Below, one piece after another: positions 25,555 to 34,046 of a stretch of DNA of 64,000 bases. The stretch is from Chloroflexota bacterium (GTDB taxonomy: Bacteria > Chloroflexota > Anaerolineae > Anaerolineales > Villigracilaceae). Every line of letters starts with the position of its first letter. The stretch's first letter is position 1. The DNA lies in NCBI GenBank assembly GCA_019873655.1, contig JAIOAU010000011.1, forward strand, positions 1-64,000, given 5' to 3'. The position numbers were made by a program, and so were the translations under genes. The notes under the pieces were generated by a model. That model saw nothing but the letters and a program-made list of their open reading frames with translations. It ran no database searches and was not told the origin of the DNA.

Positions 25555-26832
25555 ATGAGAACCCCTGTCCTGACTCGTTTTGCCCTTGCCCTGACTGCAG
25601 CCGCCGTGTTGTTGGCGGCTTGCGCTCCCCTTCCCAAACCGGTCCACTCCGACCTCTCGCGCGACCTGGCGCCGGTCGTCCCGCCCACCGATTTGCAGAT
25701 TCTGGTCGGCGGCAACAACGCCTTCGCCCTCGACCTGTACGCCGCCCTGCGCGGCGAGGACGGCAACCTGATCGCCTCGCCTTACAGCATCTCGCTGGCC
25801 CTGGCGATGACCCGCGCCGGCGCGGCGGGCGAGACCGCCCGTCAGATGGACGCCGCCCTGCGCTTCGACCTGCCGCCCGAGCGCCTGCATCCGGCCTTCA
25901 ACGCCCTCGACCTCGAACTGGCCTCCCGCGCCCAGGCCGCCTCGGACGAGGCCGAGCCGCTGCAATTGAACGTCGCCAACGCCGTCTGGGCGCAGCAAGA
26001 CCACCCCTTCCGCAGCGAATACCTGGATCTCCTGGCCCTCAACTACGGCGCGGCCGTCTTCCCGGCCGATTTCGTCAGCCAGGCCGAACCGGCGCGCATC
26101 GAGATCAACCGCTGGGTCAGCGCGGAGACCGAAGGCAAGATTCGCGACCTGCTCGCTCCCGGCGCGCTGGACGCCTCCACCCGCATGGTGTTGGTCAACG
26201 CCATCTACTTCAAGGCCGATTGGCAGACCCCCTTTGATCCCAATGACACCTACGACGCTCCCTTCTACCTGCTGGACGGTTCGCAGGAAACCGTCGCTAT
26301 GATGCATAATGAACTCACCCTGCCCTATCTGCGCGGCGACAATTTCCAGGCCGTCGAGTTGCCCTATGCGGGCGGGACGGCGGCGATGACCCTCCTCGTC
26401 CCGGATTCCGGCCAGTTTGCCGCCTTCGAATCGAGCCTCGACTTTGACAGGCTGGAGGCGATTCTGGCGCAAATGCAGCCCGTCGAAGTGCAACTCGGCC
26501 TGCCGAAATTCACCTTCCGCAGCCAGTTCGACCTGGCGCAGACGCTCTCGGGCATGGGCATGCCCGACGCCTTCGACCCCGGCCGGGCCGATTTCTCCGG
26601 CATGGATGGGGCGCGCGATCTCTACATCAGCAACGTTGTCCATCAGGCGTTCGTCGCGGTGGACGAAGAGGGCACCGAGGCCGCCGCGGCGACGGCGGTC
26701 ATCATGGCGCTTTCGGCCGTCATGCCGCAGGGAATCCCGCTGGAAATCAATCGCCCCTTTATCTTTATCCTCCGCGATCTTCCCACCGGCCAGATTCTGT
26801 TCATCGGCCGCGTGCTCCAGCCGGGCGAGTGA
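25555..26832 (+). CDS. serpin, secreted lipoprotein form
   Basis: Serpins trap serine or cysteine proteases by a suicide conformational change. The 425-residue protein has a lipoprotein signal peptide ending LLAACAP (lipid cysteine near residue 22), then a full serpin domain: NLIASPYSISLALAM, NAIYFKADWQTPFD, and FIFILRDLPTGQILFIGRV at the end. The hinge EEGTEAAAATAV matches inhibitory serpins. Counting from that hinge, the scissile bond falls near Leu-Ser-Ala in MALSAVM, suggesting elastase- or chymotrypsin-like targets. A GAGGAGG ribosome site precedes ATG 25555. It stands alone. Confidence 0.92.
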   Translation: MRTPVLTRFALALTAAAVLLAACAPLPKPVHSDLSRDLAPVVPPTDLQILVGGNNAFALDLYAALRGEDGNLIASPYSISLALAMTRAGAAGETARQMDAALRFDLPPERLHPAFNALDLELASRAQAASDEAEPLQLNVANAVWAQQDHPFRSEYLDLLALNYGAAVFPADFVSQAEPARIEINRWVSAETEGKIRDLLAPGALDASTRMVLVNAIYFKADWQTPFDPNDTYDAPFYLLDGSQETVAMMHNELTLPYLRGDNFQAVELPYAGGTAAMTLLVPDSGQFAAFESSLDFDRLEAILAQMQPVEVQLGLPKFTFRSQFDLAQTLSGMGMPDAFDPGRADFSGMDGARDLYISNVVHQAFVAVDEEGTEAAAATAVIMALSAVMPQGIPLEINRPFIFILRDLPTGQILFIGRVLQPGE

Positions 26833-26856
26833 ATCGGCGGCGGAAGAGGCTCGGTT

Positions 26857-27342
26857 CTAGGGCAGATTCCCGCTCAAATAGTCGATGACGAATTGCAGAG
26901 CGGCGTCGGCGGAGGCCTGTTTGTTGGCCCGCCGGTCGCCGCTCCAGACGAATTTACGCGCCCAGTCGCCGTCGGTGGCCGAGAGTCCGATCCAGGTGGT
27001 GCCGACCGGTTTATCGGGCAGGCCGCCGCCGGGTCCGGCGATGCCGCTGACGCTGACGGATAGGTCGGCCCCCAGAATGGTCCGCACCCCGCGCGCCATC
27101 TCGATGACCGTCTCGCGGCTCACTGCCCCGTGGGCGCGCAGCGTGTCCCAGGAGACGTGCAGGAGGGCCACTTTGGCCTCGTACGCGTAAGCGATCACCC
27201 CGCCCACGAAATACTCGGACGCGCCGGGGATGTCGGTGATTCGGTCAGCGATCAGGCCGCCGGTGCAGGATTCGGCCGTCGCCAGTTTCAAATTGCGCTG
27301 GCGCAGCAGCGCGCCAAGACGAAGTTCGAGCGAATCTTCCAT
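26857..27342 (-). CDS. pncC: CinA-family nicotinamide-nucleotide amidase
   Basis: PncC deamidates NMN to nicotinic acid mononucleotide in NAD recycling. The 161-residue protein is the stand-alone CinA C-terminal domain. Signatures are LKLATAESCTGGLIADRITDIPGAS, VGGVIAYAYEAKVALL, HGAVSRETVIEMA and VSVSGIAGPGGG, covering the catalytic serine and glycine loop. It has no N-terminal CinA/MoaB-like domain. Confidence 0.92.
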   Translation of the reverse strand: MEDSLELRLGALLRQRNLKLATAESCTGGLIADRITDIPGASEYFVGGVIAYAYEAKVALLHVSWDTLRAHGAVSRETVIEMARGVRTILGADLSVSVSGIAGPGGGLPDKPVGTTWIGLSATDGDWARKFVWSGDRRANKQASADAALQFVIDYLSGNLP

Positions 27343-27423
27343 AGCGAGGTCATTATACCCTCTTCGTTCTTTCGATTCCTTGAGAGGACGCGGGGTCCAA
27401 TTCGATCGAAACTTTATTCGTGA

Positions 27424-27531
27424 TCACCGCCAAGACACGGAGAGCGCCAAGAAATATCCCAAACTCGCCAAGAGAAAGTCTTGGCGGCATTCATTATCAT
27501 TTGGCGTCTTCGCGCCTTGGCGGTGAACAAG
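27424..27531. repeat. dispersed palindromic CGCCAAGGCGC repeat, copy B
   Basis: The left arm CACCGCCAAGACACGGAGAG and the right arm TTTGGCGTCTTCGCGCCTTGGCGGTG are imperfect inverted complements about 110 bases end to end. Inner inverted segments (CGCCAAGA and TCTTGGCG) also pair. The transcript would form a long hairpin. This is the best-preserved copy of the three. Confidence 0.8.
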
Positions 27532-27555
27532 AATGATGTCTAATACATTTTGTGA

Positions 27556-27584
27556 TTGTTTTGAGACCGAAATGCGTATATAAT
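27556..27584 (+). promoter_or_regulatory. sigma-70-type promoter for the beta-helix gene
   Basis: TTGTTT at 27556-27561 and TATAAT at 27579-27584 are separated by 17 bases. Transcription would begin near 27591, giving a leader of about 70 bases. Confidence 0.6.
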
Positions 27585-27662
27585 TAGAAAAATGGTGACC
27601 AGACAATAGTTGTTTCGGCTGCCATTTTCCTCGCGGGTCATTTTTTAAACAAGGAGGTCTTG

Positions 27663-30455
27663 ATGAGAAAACGATTCGTTCTTTCATTCGTTGTCGTTCT
27701 TGTTGTCTTGTTCCAAATGGCCATGCCGGGAATCGCCTACGCCGACGAGGGCGCGCCGCCCGAAACGCCGCCGACCGAAGAGGTTGTCGAGCCGGCTGAC
27801 GGCGGAGGCGAAGGCGAGACGCCCACCGTGCCGGAAATCCTGGAGGAAACGCCGCCAGAGACGGAGATCGTGGTCCTGGATGAAACGGGCGAACCCGAGC
27901 CCCTGGCCACCCAGCAGGCGGCCGAGATCATCGCCAACAGCGACCCGGTCTGGTGCCCGACTGGAGAAACCCCCGCCACTGATAACGACCCCTTCACGCC
28001 CGGCAACCAGAACAACTGCACGCCAACTCAGATCGATGTCACCGCCCTGATCAACTATCTGCAGACCAACAGCATCTCCGGGTCGGGGACGATTTTCTTC
28101 CAGGATGGCGTCTACGGCGGGCCGGAGCCGTTGATCTCTTTTAACGCCTCTGCTCTTCCCCTCTTGGCCGATCTCGGCCTGGAGGGCGGCTGGGACCTGA
28201 CGACCGGAGCCAAGGTCGTGGACGGAGTGACGACGTTCAACGTTCCCGTCCTCATTGACTGGGCGGCCAATGTCTCCCTGACCGACATCTTCATTGACCT
28301 GGCAACCTATACCGGCGCGCCGTCGGTCGGGCTGGCTGTCTCTACCAGCGGCGGCGATATCGCGCTGGATAACGTCCGGGTCTTGAACAATCCTTCCGGC
28401 CCTGGCGCCATCCTCGACACCGCCTATATAGTGTTTGACCCCGGAACCGGAGACTATGTCGCTAGCGGCGCCGGCGAGGTGGCCGTCACCGACAGCCAAT
28501 TTGTAAACAACGCAGATGAAGGCCTCTCCATTATTGCCAATGGAGGCGTGACCCTCACGAACGTGTATGCCTATAGCAATGGCTGGACGGGCGTCTATGT
28601 GGACACCTGCCCGGCTTTGTGGGCCGTGAATTGCGGCGGCGTAGCCGGGGATGTTCAGGTGTTCAACAGCGTCGCCGAGTACAATGACGGCGTAGGCTTT
28701 GTTCTGTGGGCCAACGGGTTCATTGGCATCTATAACACCGACGCCAACTCCAACGGCGACGATGGCTTCTACGCCGACAACTGCATCGTGAACGGCGATC
28801 ATTGCATTGCCGCCGGTGATGTGGAAGTGATCGGTGGTTACTCCGAAAACAATAGCGGTTTTGGCGCCTACATCAGTTCAGGCGGAGATGTGAGCCTGAC
28901 CTCTTTTTATTCCGGGTATAACAATTGGACCGGCCTCATGCTGACCACCTATCGAGGCGCAGGCGACGTTGACCTCTACGACGTTTACCTGGAATGGAAT
29001 GGCGACTCCGGCCTGTACGTCGATTCGGCTGGCAACATCTACCTCGAAGAGGTATGGTCATACGACAACGCCATCGGCGCCGTCCTCGATAACAGCACCG
29101 GAACAGGATGGGTGTACATCCAGTCTGCCGATTTCATCGGAAATACCTGGGATGGCCTGTACGTGCAATCGCACGGCGACATCTCACTGGACGATGTCTG
29201 GGCGAATAACAATGGCGTGCACGGCGCTTACCTGGACACGGACGGAGTCGGCGCGATTGACGTCTCGTTCAGCGAATTCAACGGCAACGGCCAGTACGGC
29301 CTCTATGCCCACAGCATGGACGGCGATATTTCCCTCTACGAGGTGGATGCCAGTTATAACGGCGTCAAGGGCGCCTATCTGGAGGCCGGCTGCACCTGCC
29401 TGGGCAGCATCCTCGTCCATCACGGCACCTTCTTCGAAAACGGCGAAGTGGGCCTCTGGGCGGCCACCCAGCAGGGCGACATCAACCTGATTGATGTTCA
29501 AGAGGATGGCAACGGAACGACCAGCCTGGGCGCTTTCCTGTCGTCCTCCGGCGGCGGCCTGATCAACGTTACCGACAGCGTCTTTGCTGAAAACACCGGC
29601 TTTGGCGTCAAGATTGTCAGCACGAACCCTGCCGCCAACGGCGTCGCCTTGAATAATGTCACTGCTCAAGACAATGGCAGCGATGGGGCGCGCATCCTGA
29701 GCGGCTGGACCTTCGGCTGCTACGGCCCGCAGGGCATCCATGCGACCGTCACCGACGGCGCCTACCAGAACAACGGCGGCTACGGCCTCTACGTGGCCCC
29801 CGGGCCGCTCGGCACGCTGACCCTGGCCGGGACGGTCAACTTCGCCGCCAATGCCAACGGCGACTACTATGTTGATCTGACCGACCCCTGCCTGCCGCCG
29901 CCTGAACCGCCCGAACCGCCGCAGCCGCCGGTTCCGCCTCTGCCGGTCAAGATCGTCGAAGTGCCCGATGCGGGCGGCACGCCGGTCGAGATGGACTGCG
30001 TCAATTACGGCGCGACGGTTCTGGTTCTGCCGAACGGCGACGAAGTGCGCTATGCATGCCCGGGCCGCGGTCTCTACCTGATCCACCGTCTCCAGGAGGG
30101 CGAACTGCCCGGTCCGATTGCAACCGGCCCGCGCTTCGTCTCGGCGATCAACGTCAGCGTCGAGCAGGATGGTCAGCCAATCATCGTCGAGAAAGAGGGC
30201 GGCTACTTCATCGTCTCCTTCAAGATTCCGGAGGGGATGGAGGGCCAGCATTTCTCCATCCTGTTCTGGGATCCGAGCGCCAATAACGGCGCCGGCGACT
30301 GGGTCGAACTGCCCCGCCAGCAGGCGGGCGGCGCGATCCCGCTCCATCCCGGCAGCAACGACGGTATGCTGATTCTGCGCGGCGTGTACCAGGAAGACGG
30401 CTATGTCCGCGTCAAGGTCAATTTCACCGGCGTCTTCGCGCTGATTGCGCGCTGA
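27663..30455 (+). CDS. secreted right-handed beta-helix surface protein
   Basis: The 930-residue protein has a Sec signal peptide (residues 1 to about 28, MRKRFVLSFVV...GIAYADEG). An acidic Pro/Glu/Thr-rich stretch runs to about 80. Residues about 170-760 consist of short repeats of the form DGLYVxSxGDISLxDVxxxxNGxxGAYL, typical of a parallel beta-helix. A proline-rich hinge (PEPPEPPQPPVPP) near 762-785 is followed by a C-terminal domain of about 145 residues of beta character. No LPXTG or C-terminal membrane anchor is seen. The start ATG 27663 is set by AAGGAGGT. The likely role is adhesion or polysaccharide binding; this is inference. Confidence 0.85.
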   Translation: MRKRFVLSFVVVLVVLFQMAMPGIAYADEGAPPETPPTEEVVEPADGGGEGETPTVPEILEETPPETEIVVLDETGEPEPLATQQAAEIIANSDPVWCPTGETPATDNDPFTPGNQNNCTPTQIDVTALINYLQTNSISGSGTIFFQDGVYGGPEPLISFNASALPLLADLGLEGGWDLTTGAKVVDGVTTFNVPVLIDWAANVSLTDIFIDLATYTGAPSVGLAVSTSGGDIALDNVRVLNNPSGPGAILDTAYIVFDPGTGDYVASGAGEVAVTDSQFVNNADEGLSIIANGGVTLTNVYAYSNGWTGVYVDTCPALWAVNCGGVAGDVQVFNSVAEYNDGVGFVLWANGFIGIYNTDANSNGDDGFYADNCIVNGDHCIAAGDVEVIGGYSENNSGFGAYISSGGDVSLTSFYSGYNNWTGLMLTTYRGAGDVDLYDVYLEWNGDSGLYVDSAGNIYLEEVWSYDNAIGAVLDNSTGTGWVYIQSADFIGNTWDGLYVQSHGDISLDDVWANNNGVHGAYLDTDGVGAIDVSFSEFNGNGQYGLYAHSMDGDISLYEVDASYNGVKGAYLEAGCTCLGSILVHHGTFFENGEVGLWAATQQGDINLIDVQEDGNGTTSLGAFLSSSGGGLINVTDSVFAENTGFGVKIVSTNPAANGVALNNVTAQDNGSDGARILSGWTFGCYGPQGIHATVTDGAYQNNGGYGLYVAPGPLGTLTLAGTVNFAANANGDYYVDLTDPCLPPPEPPEPPQPPVPPLPVKIVEVPDAGGTPVEMDCVNYGATVLVLPNGDEVRYACPGRGLYLIHRLQEGELPGPIATGPRFVSAINVSVEQDGQPIIVEKEGGYFIVSFKIPEGMEGQHFSILFWDPSANNGAGDWVELPRQQAGGAIPLHPGSNDGMLILRGVYQEDGYVRVKVNFTGVFALIAR

Positions 30456-30482
30456 TTTTCCTTGCAGTCTCCCGCGGGGAAC

Positions 30483-30513
30483 CTTCGAGGGACGGCCCAG
30501 CCGTCCCTCGAAG
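30483..30513 (+). terminator. hairpin terminator after the beta-helix gene
   Basis: CTTCGAGGGACGG (30483-30495) and CCGTCCCTCGAAG (30501-30513) form a perfect 13-bp stem around CCCAG. Only a weak T-run follows (CATGTTT). Confidence 0.7.
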
Positions 30514-30579
30514 CATGTTTGGGGAGGTCGTGATACAATCCATCAACCTAGAAACAACCCTCTTTCAGGAAGGACGATC

Positions 30580-31320
30580 ATGAAAAGAACTTCTCTGCTT
30601 TTATTCCTGTTGATGGCTTTTGCCCTGGTCTTGTCTGCCTGCGAGCGGGCGGTCGAGGCGACTCCCACCCTCGCTCCCACCGCCCCCACCGCTACCCCGG
30701 ACCCTTGCTCGCCCGCCATGATGCCGACCACGCTGGCGCCGGTCAACGCCCTGATGCGCGAGTTCGATGACGCCGCCCAACTGGCTGCCCAGACGCCGCG
30801 CGACCAACTGGTGCTGGTCATCCCCAGCCTGCAGGAGATTCGCCGCCGGGCCGAGGACCAGGAGGTGCCTTCCTGCCTGGCCACGCTCAAGGCGCTGCAA
30901 ATTACGCACATGAACACGGTCATCAACACCCTGATGGCCTTCCTCAGCGGAGCGGACGTGAACATCCTGGTGCAGGGCATTTCGCAGGCCCGTCTGCAGC
31001 GCGAGGATTACAACCGTGAACTGGCCCGCCTGACGGGAATGACCTATGAGCCGCCGGCCACGGCCACGCCGGCCCCGACCGGCGTCACCGCCGTGGCCAC
31101 CAACACGGGCGCCGACCCCGTCAGCCTGTATGCCCTCCCCTCGACCGACGCCGTCCCCGTGGGCGTGTTGGCGGCCGGCCAGGGATCGGTGGCGATCGGC
31201 CGGAGCGCCGACGGCCGCTGGATTCAAATCATCTCTCCTGAAGATCCGACCCAATCCGTTTGGGTTTTGGCCGAAGCGGTCACCCTGGTGGGAGGCGAGG
31301 GGTTGCCGGTCGTACCGTAA
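30580..31320 (+). CDS. SH3-like domain lipoprotein
   Basis: The 246-residue protein has a lipoprotein signal with lipobox LVLSAC (Cys near 21), then a Thr/Pro/Ala-rich spacer. A helical region follows at about 45-155 (two cysteines, DPCSPAMM and VPSCLATL, may form a disulfide). A second Thr/Pro linker leads to a C-terminal SH3b-like segment near 178-245 (VSLYALPSTDAVPVGVL; GRWIQIISPEDPTQSVWVLAEAV). I begin at ATG 30580 with an AGGAAGG site; the frame is open further upstream without coding character. It is probably an exported cell-surface protein of unknown function. Confidence 0.78.
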   Translation: MKRTSLLLFLLMAFALVLSACERAVEATPTLAPTAPTATPDPCSPAMMPTTLAPVNALMREFDDAAQLAAQTPRDQLVLVIPSLQEIRRRAEDQEVPSCLATLKALQITHMNTVINTLMAFLSGADVNILVQGISQARLQREDYNRELARLTGMTYEPPATATPAPTGVTAVATNTGADPVSLYALPSTDAVPVGVLAAGQGSVAIGRSADGRWIQIISPEDPTQSVWVLAEAVTLVGGEGLPVVP

Positions 31321-31331
31321 GCCGCAATCGC

Positions 31332-31434
31332 ATTCACCGCCAGGGCGCAAAGACGCCAGATAAATGAAGATCGCCAAGGTCTTTTCTTGGCGGGTCTGGA
31401 ATCGTTCTTGGCGTTCTCCGCGCCTTGGCGGTTT
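31332..31434. repeat. dispersed palindromic CGCCAAGGCGC repeat, copy C
   Basis: TTCACCGCCAGGGCGCAAAG on the left pairs imperfectly with TTGGCGTTCTCCGCGCCTTGGCGG on the right. Inner CGCCAAGG/TCTTGGCG segments also pair. The right arm is almost identical to that of copy A upstream of metG. The element sits between the SH3-like lipoprotein gene and uvrC. Confidence 0.8.
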
Positions 31435-31440
31435 TACAAA

Positions 31441-31477
31441 AGAGTCTGCCGCCTCACGGGAGGCGCAACTCTTTTTT
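31441..31477 (+). terminator. intrinsic terminator immediately upstream of uvrC
   Basis: AGAGT...CGCCTC pairs with GAGGCG...ACTCT around an ACGG loop and is followed by six Ts (31472-31477). It ends only 18 bases before the uvrC ATG, so uvrC must start from a promoter overlapping it or be controlled by read-through. Confidence 0.7.
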
Positions 31478-31494
31478 CGGTTAAAATCTTGGCG

Positions 31495-33360
31495 ATGGAA
31501 ATTTCCGAGCACCTGAAAGGCATCCTGGCGACCCTGCCAGCCAAGCCCGGCTGCTACCTGATGAAAGACGCCGCCGGGACGGTCATCTACGTCGGCAAAG
31601 CGGTCCGGCTGCGAGACCGCGTCCGCTCGTATTTCCACGCCGATCTCAGCCACGACAACAAGACCCGCCGCCTGGCGCGCGAAGTGGCCGATATCGAGTG
31701 GATCGTCGTCGGCTCGGAACTCGAGGCCCTCATCCTCGAGATGAATCTCATCAAGAAACACCGCCCGAAGTACAACGTCCGCCTGAAGGACGACAAACGC
31801 TACCCCTACATCAAAATCCACTGGCAGGACGATTTTCCCAAAGTCACCGTGACGCGCCTGATGCAGGACGACGGCGCGCGCTACTTCGGGCCGTACACAT
31901 CCGCCTGGGCGGTGCATCAGACCCTCGACGTGCTGCGGCGCGTCTTCCCCTACCTGACCTGCGACCGGACGATCACCGGCCAGGACGCCCGCGCCTGCCT
32001 GTACTACGACATCAAACTGTGTCTGGCGCCGTGCATCGGGGCGGTGAACCGCGAACAATACCGCCAGATGATCGCCGACCTGCAGGATTTCCTCGACGGG
32101 CGCGCCGAACCGGTCCTGAGCCGCGTCCAGCAGGAGATGGAACAGGCCGCCGAACAACTCAACTTCGAGCGCGCCGCCGCCCTGCGCGACAAAATCAAGG
32201 CGCTGCAGAGCATCGTCGAGCGTCAGAAAGTGGTCTTCCCCGCCGATTACAAGGACTCGGATGTCCTCGCCCTGGCGCGCGCCGACGACGAGGCCTGCGT
32301 GCAGGTCTTCTTCATCCGCGGCGGCAAACTCATCGGGCGCGAGTACTTCGTCCTCGAGGGGACGGAAGACGCCGCCGACGCCGAAGTGATGGCTCAGTTC
32401 GTCAAGCAATTCTACACCGAGGCGGCCCGCCTGCCTCAACAGTTGCTGCTCCCCGAAGAAATCGAGGAGGCCCGCATCATCCAGGAGTGGATGCGCTCGC
32501 GGCGCGGCGGCGAAAAAGTCGAAATCTTCGTCCCGCAGGAGGGCCAGCCGCAGGAGTTGGTGCGCATGGCGGCCGAGAACGCCGCCGAGACCCTCGCCGC
32601 CCTGCGCGCCCGCTGGCAGGCCGACACCCACCGCCAGGAACAGGCCCTGGCCGAGTTGCAGCAGGCCCTCGGTCTGGCCGGGCCGCCCAACCGCATCGAG
32701 TGTTACGACATCTCCAACACCCAGGGCACGGCTTCGGTCGGCTCGATGGTCGTCTTCCGCCAGGGCGTGCCGGATAAGAAACTCTACCGCCGCTTCAACA
32801 TCAAATCGGTGAGCGGGCCGGACGATTTCGCCTCGATGGAGGAAGTCCTGACCCGCCGCTTCCGGCGCTGGCAGGCGGCGGACGAATCCGCCCTCCAGCC
32901 CGGGGCGCGCCCGGACGAGGCCTTCGCCCAACTTCCCGACCTGTTGATCGTGGACGGGGGCAAGGGACAGTTGAGCCGGGCGGTGGCCGTCCTCGAACGG
33001 GCCGGTCTGACCGGCCGGGTGGCGGTCATCGGCCTGGCCAAGCAGGAAGAGGAGATTTTCTTCCCCGACCGCCGCGCTCCCCTGCGCCTGCCGCGCCATT
33101 CGCAGGGGCTTTACCTGCTCCAGCGCATCCGCGACGAAGCCCATCGCTTTGCCATCACCGCCCACCGGGCGCGGCGCTCGAAGCAGGGGCTGGCCTCGGC
33201 GCTCGACTCCATCCCCGGAGTCGGCCCGGCCAGACGAAAGTCCCTCTTGAAACATTTCGGTTCTGTGGATAAGATTAGAGAAGCCACGCTGGAGGAACTG
33301 ACCGCCGTGCCGGGCATCACGCCCGCCCTGGCCGAGACCATCAAGGCGAGCCTGGAATGA
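31495..33360 (+). CDS. uvrC: excinuclease ABC subunit C
   Basis: UvrC makes both incisions in nucleotide excision repair. The 621-residue protein has the GIY-YIG nuclease at the N-terminus (KPGCYLMKDAAGTVIYVGKA), the UvrB-binding UVR motif (EQLNFERAAALRDKIKALQ), the RNase H-like nuclease (IECYDISNTQGTASVGSMVVF; LIVDGGKGQL; AHRFAITAHR) and C-terminal helix-hairpin-helix motifs (SIPGVGPARRKSLLKHFGS; AVPGITPALAETI). Start ATG 31495 is fixed by MEISEHLKGIL. A TAAAAT hexamer seven bases upstream (31482-31487) suggests a leaderless transcript. The stop overlaps the next ATG. Confidence 0.96.
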   Translation: MEISEHLKGILATLPAKPGCYLMKDAAGTVIYVGKAVRLRDRVRSYFHADLSHDNKTRRLAREVADIEWIVVGSELEALILEMNLIKKHRPKYNVRLKDDKRYPYIKIHWQDDFPKVTVTRLMQDDGARYFGPYTSAWAVHQTLDVLRRVFPYLTCDRTITGQDARACLYYDIKLCLAPCIGAVNREQYRQMIADLQDFLDGRAEPVLSRVQQEMEQAAEQLNFERAAALRDKIKALQSIVERQKVVFPADYKDSDVLALARADDEACVQVFFIRGGKLIGREYFVLEGTEDAADAEVMAQFVKQFYTEAARLPQQLLLPEEIEEARIIQEWMRSRRGGEKVEIFVPQEGQPQELVRMAAENAAETLAALRARWQADTHRQEQALAELQQALGLAGPPNRIECYDISNTQGTASVGSMVVFRQGVPDKKLYRRFNIKSVSGPDDFASMEEVLTRRFRRWQAADESALQPGARPDEAFAQLPDLLIVDGGKGQLSRAVAVLERAGLTGRVAVIGLAKQEEEIFFPDRRAPLRLPRHSQGLYLLQRIRDEAHRFAITAHRARRSKQGLASALDSIPGVGPARRKSLLKHFGSVDKIREATLEELTAVPGITPALAETIKASLE

Positions 33361-33737
33361 AGACAGTCTGGATTGTGGACGATGACGAGGAAATGATCCG
33401 CGCCGTGCAGTTGATGCTCAAACTGCTCAAGTGCGAAACGCGGCACTTCCTCGGGGCGCGTCCGGCCGCCCAGGCCATCCTGGCCGGCGAGATTCCCGAC
33501 CTGCTGATTCTCGACATCAACATGCCCGAGGTCAGCGGCCTGGACATGCTGGAGTTCCTGCGTCGCCGCCGCGAGACCCTCACCCTGCCGATCGTGATGC
33601 TTTCGACCGAAGCGGCCGATGTCCAGGTGGATCGGGCGCTGGCCATGGGCGCGGATGCCTACGTCACCAAGCCGGTCAGCCTCGAAGAATTGGAAGCCGC
33701 CATGCAGAAGGCTCTCAAGGCCCGCGGCCGGCGTTGA
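33357..33737 (+). CDS. single-domain response regulator
   Basis: The 126-residue protein is a stand-alone CheY-like receiver: acidic cluster VDDDEE, phospho-acceptor in LILDINMPEVSG, switch Ser in MLSTEAA and the conserved lysine in VTKPVS. It has no output domain, so it must act by protein interaction or phosphotransfer. Its ATG overlaps the uvrC stop, so the two are translationally coupled, an unusual pairing. Confidence 0.9.
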   Translation: MKTVWIVDDDEEMIRAVQLMLKLLKCETRHFLGARPAAQAILAGEIPDLLILDINMPEVSGLDMLEFLRRRRETLTLPIVMLSTEAADVQVDRALAMGADAYVTKPVSLEELEAAMQKALKARGRR

Positions 33738-33810
33738 AAACGCCGTCTATTCGACGTATGGTGAGTCAGATTGCCCTGAAGGGGGCAGGCAATTTTTGAA
33801 GAGGTAGTAG

Positions 33811-33942
33811 ATGTCAGAGTCAAAAGACAAAAAGAACCGACTGGACCGCAGGGCCCGCCAGCGGCGGATTTACAGCGCGGTCATCATCGTTTTGTCGGTG
33901 TGCATGGTCATCTCGATGATTTTGCAGTTGATCGCCAAATGA
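33811..33942 (+). CDS. 43-residue single-pass membrane protein
   Basis: This short open frame starts at ATG 33811 after GAGGTAG. It codes for a charged N-terminal half (MSESKDKKNRLDRRARQRR) and one hydrophobic helix (YSAVIIVLSVCMVISMILQL), ending with LIAK. By the positive-inside rule the basic end faces the cytoplasm. The composition and the ribosome site support a real gene. Function is unknown. It precedes prfA by about 100 bases. Confidence 0.65.
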   Translation: MSESKDKKNRLDRRARQRRIYSAVIIVLSVCMVISMILQLIAK

Positions 33943-34046
33943 GCGGCGGGAAATCCTGATATAATCGGCGGGCGCGGCGCGGAAAGCCGCGCTCGTTGTC
34001 GCCTGCTTGCAAATGCTGCCCTTTCACGGGCAGGGATAAGGATGTT

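Larger units (their letters stand above)
27343..27662. other. 320-bp intergenic region before the beta-helix gene
   Basis: No gene is supported. It holds copy B of the dispersed palindromic repeat (27424-27531), a consensus-like promoter (27556-27584), an approximately 70-base leader and a strong AAGGAGGT ribosome site at 27651-27658. Confidence 0.7.

Noticed and set aside
31387-31494. N-terminal extension of uvrC
   Set aside because: It reads through the dispersed repeat and the terminator; the family N-terminus begins at MEISEHLKG.
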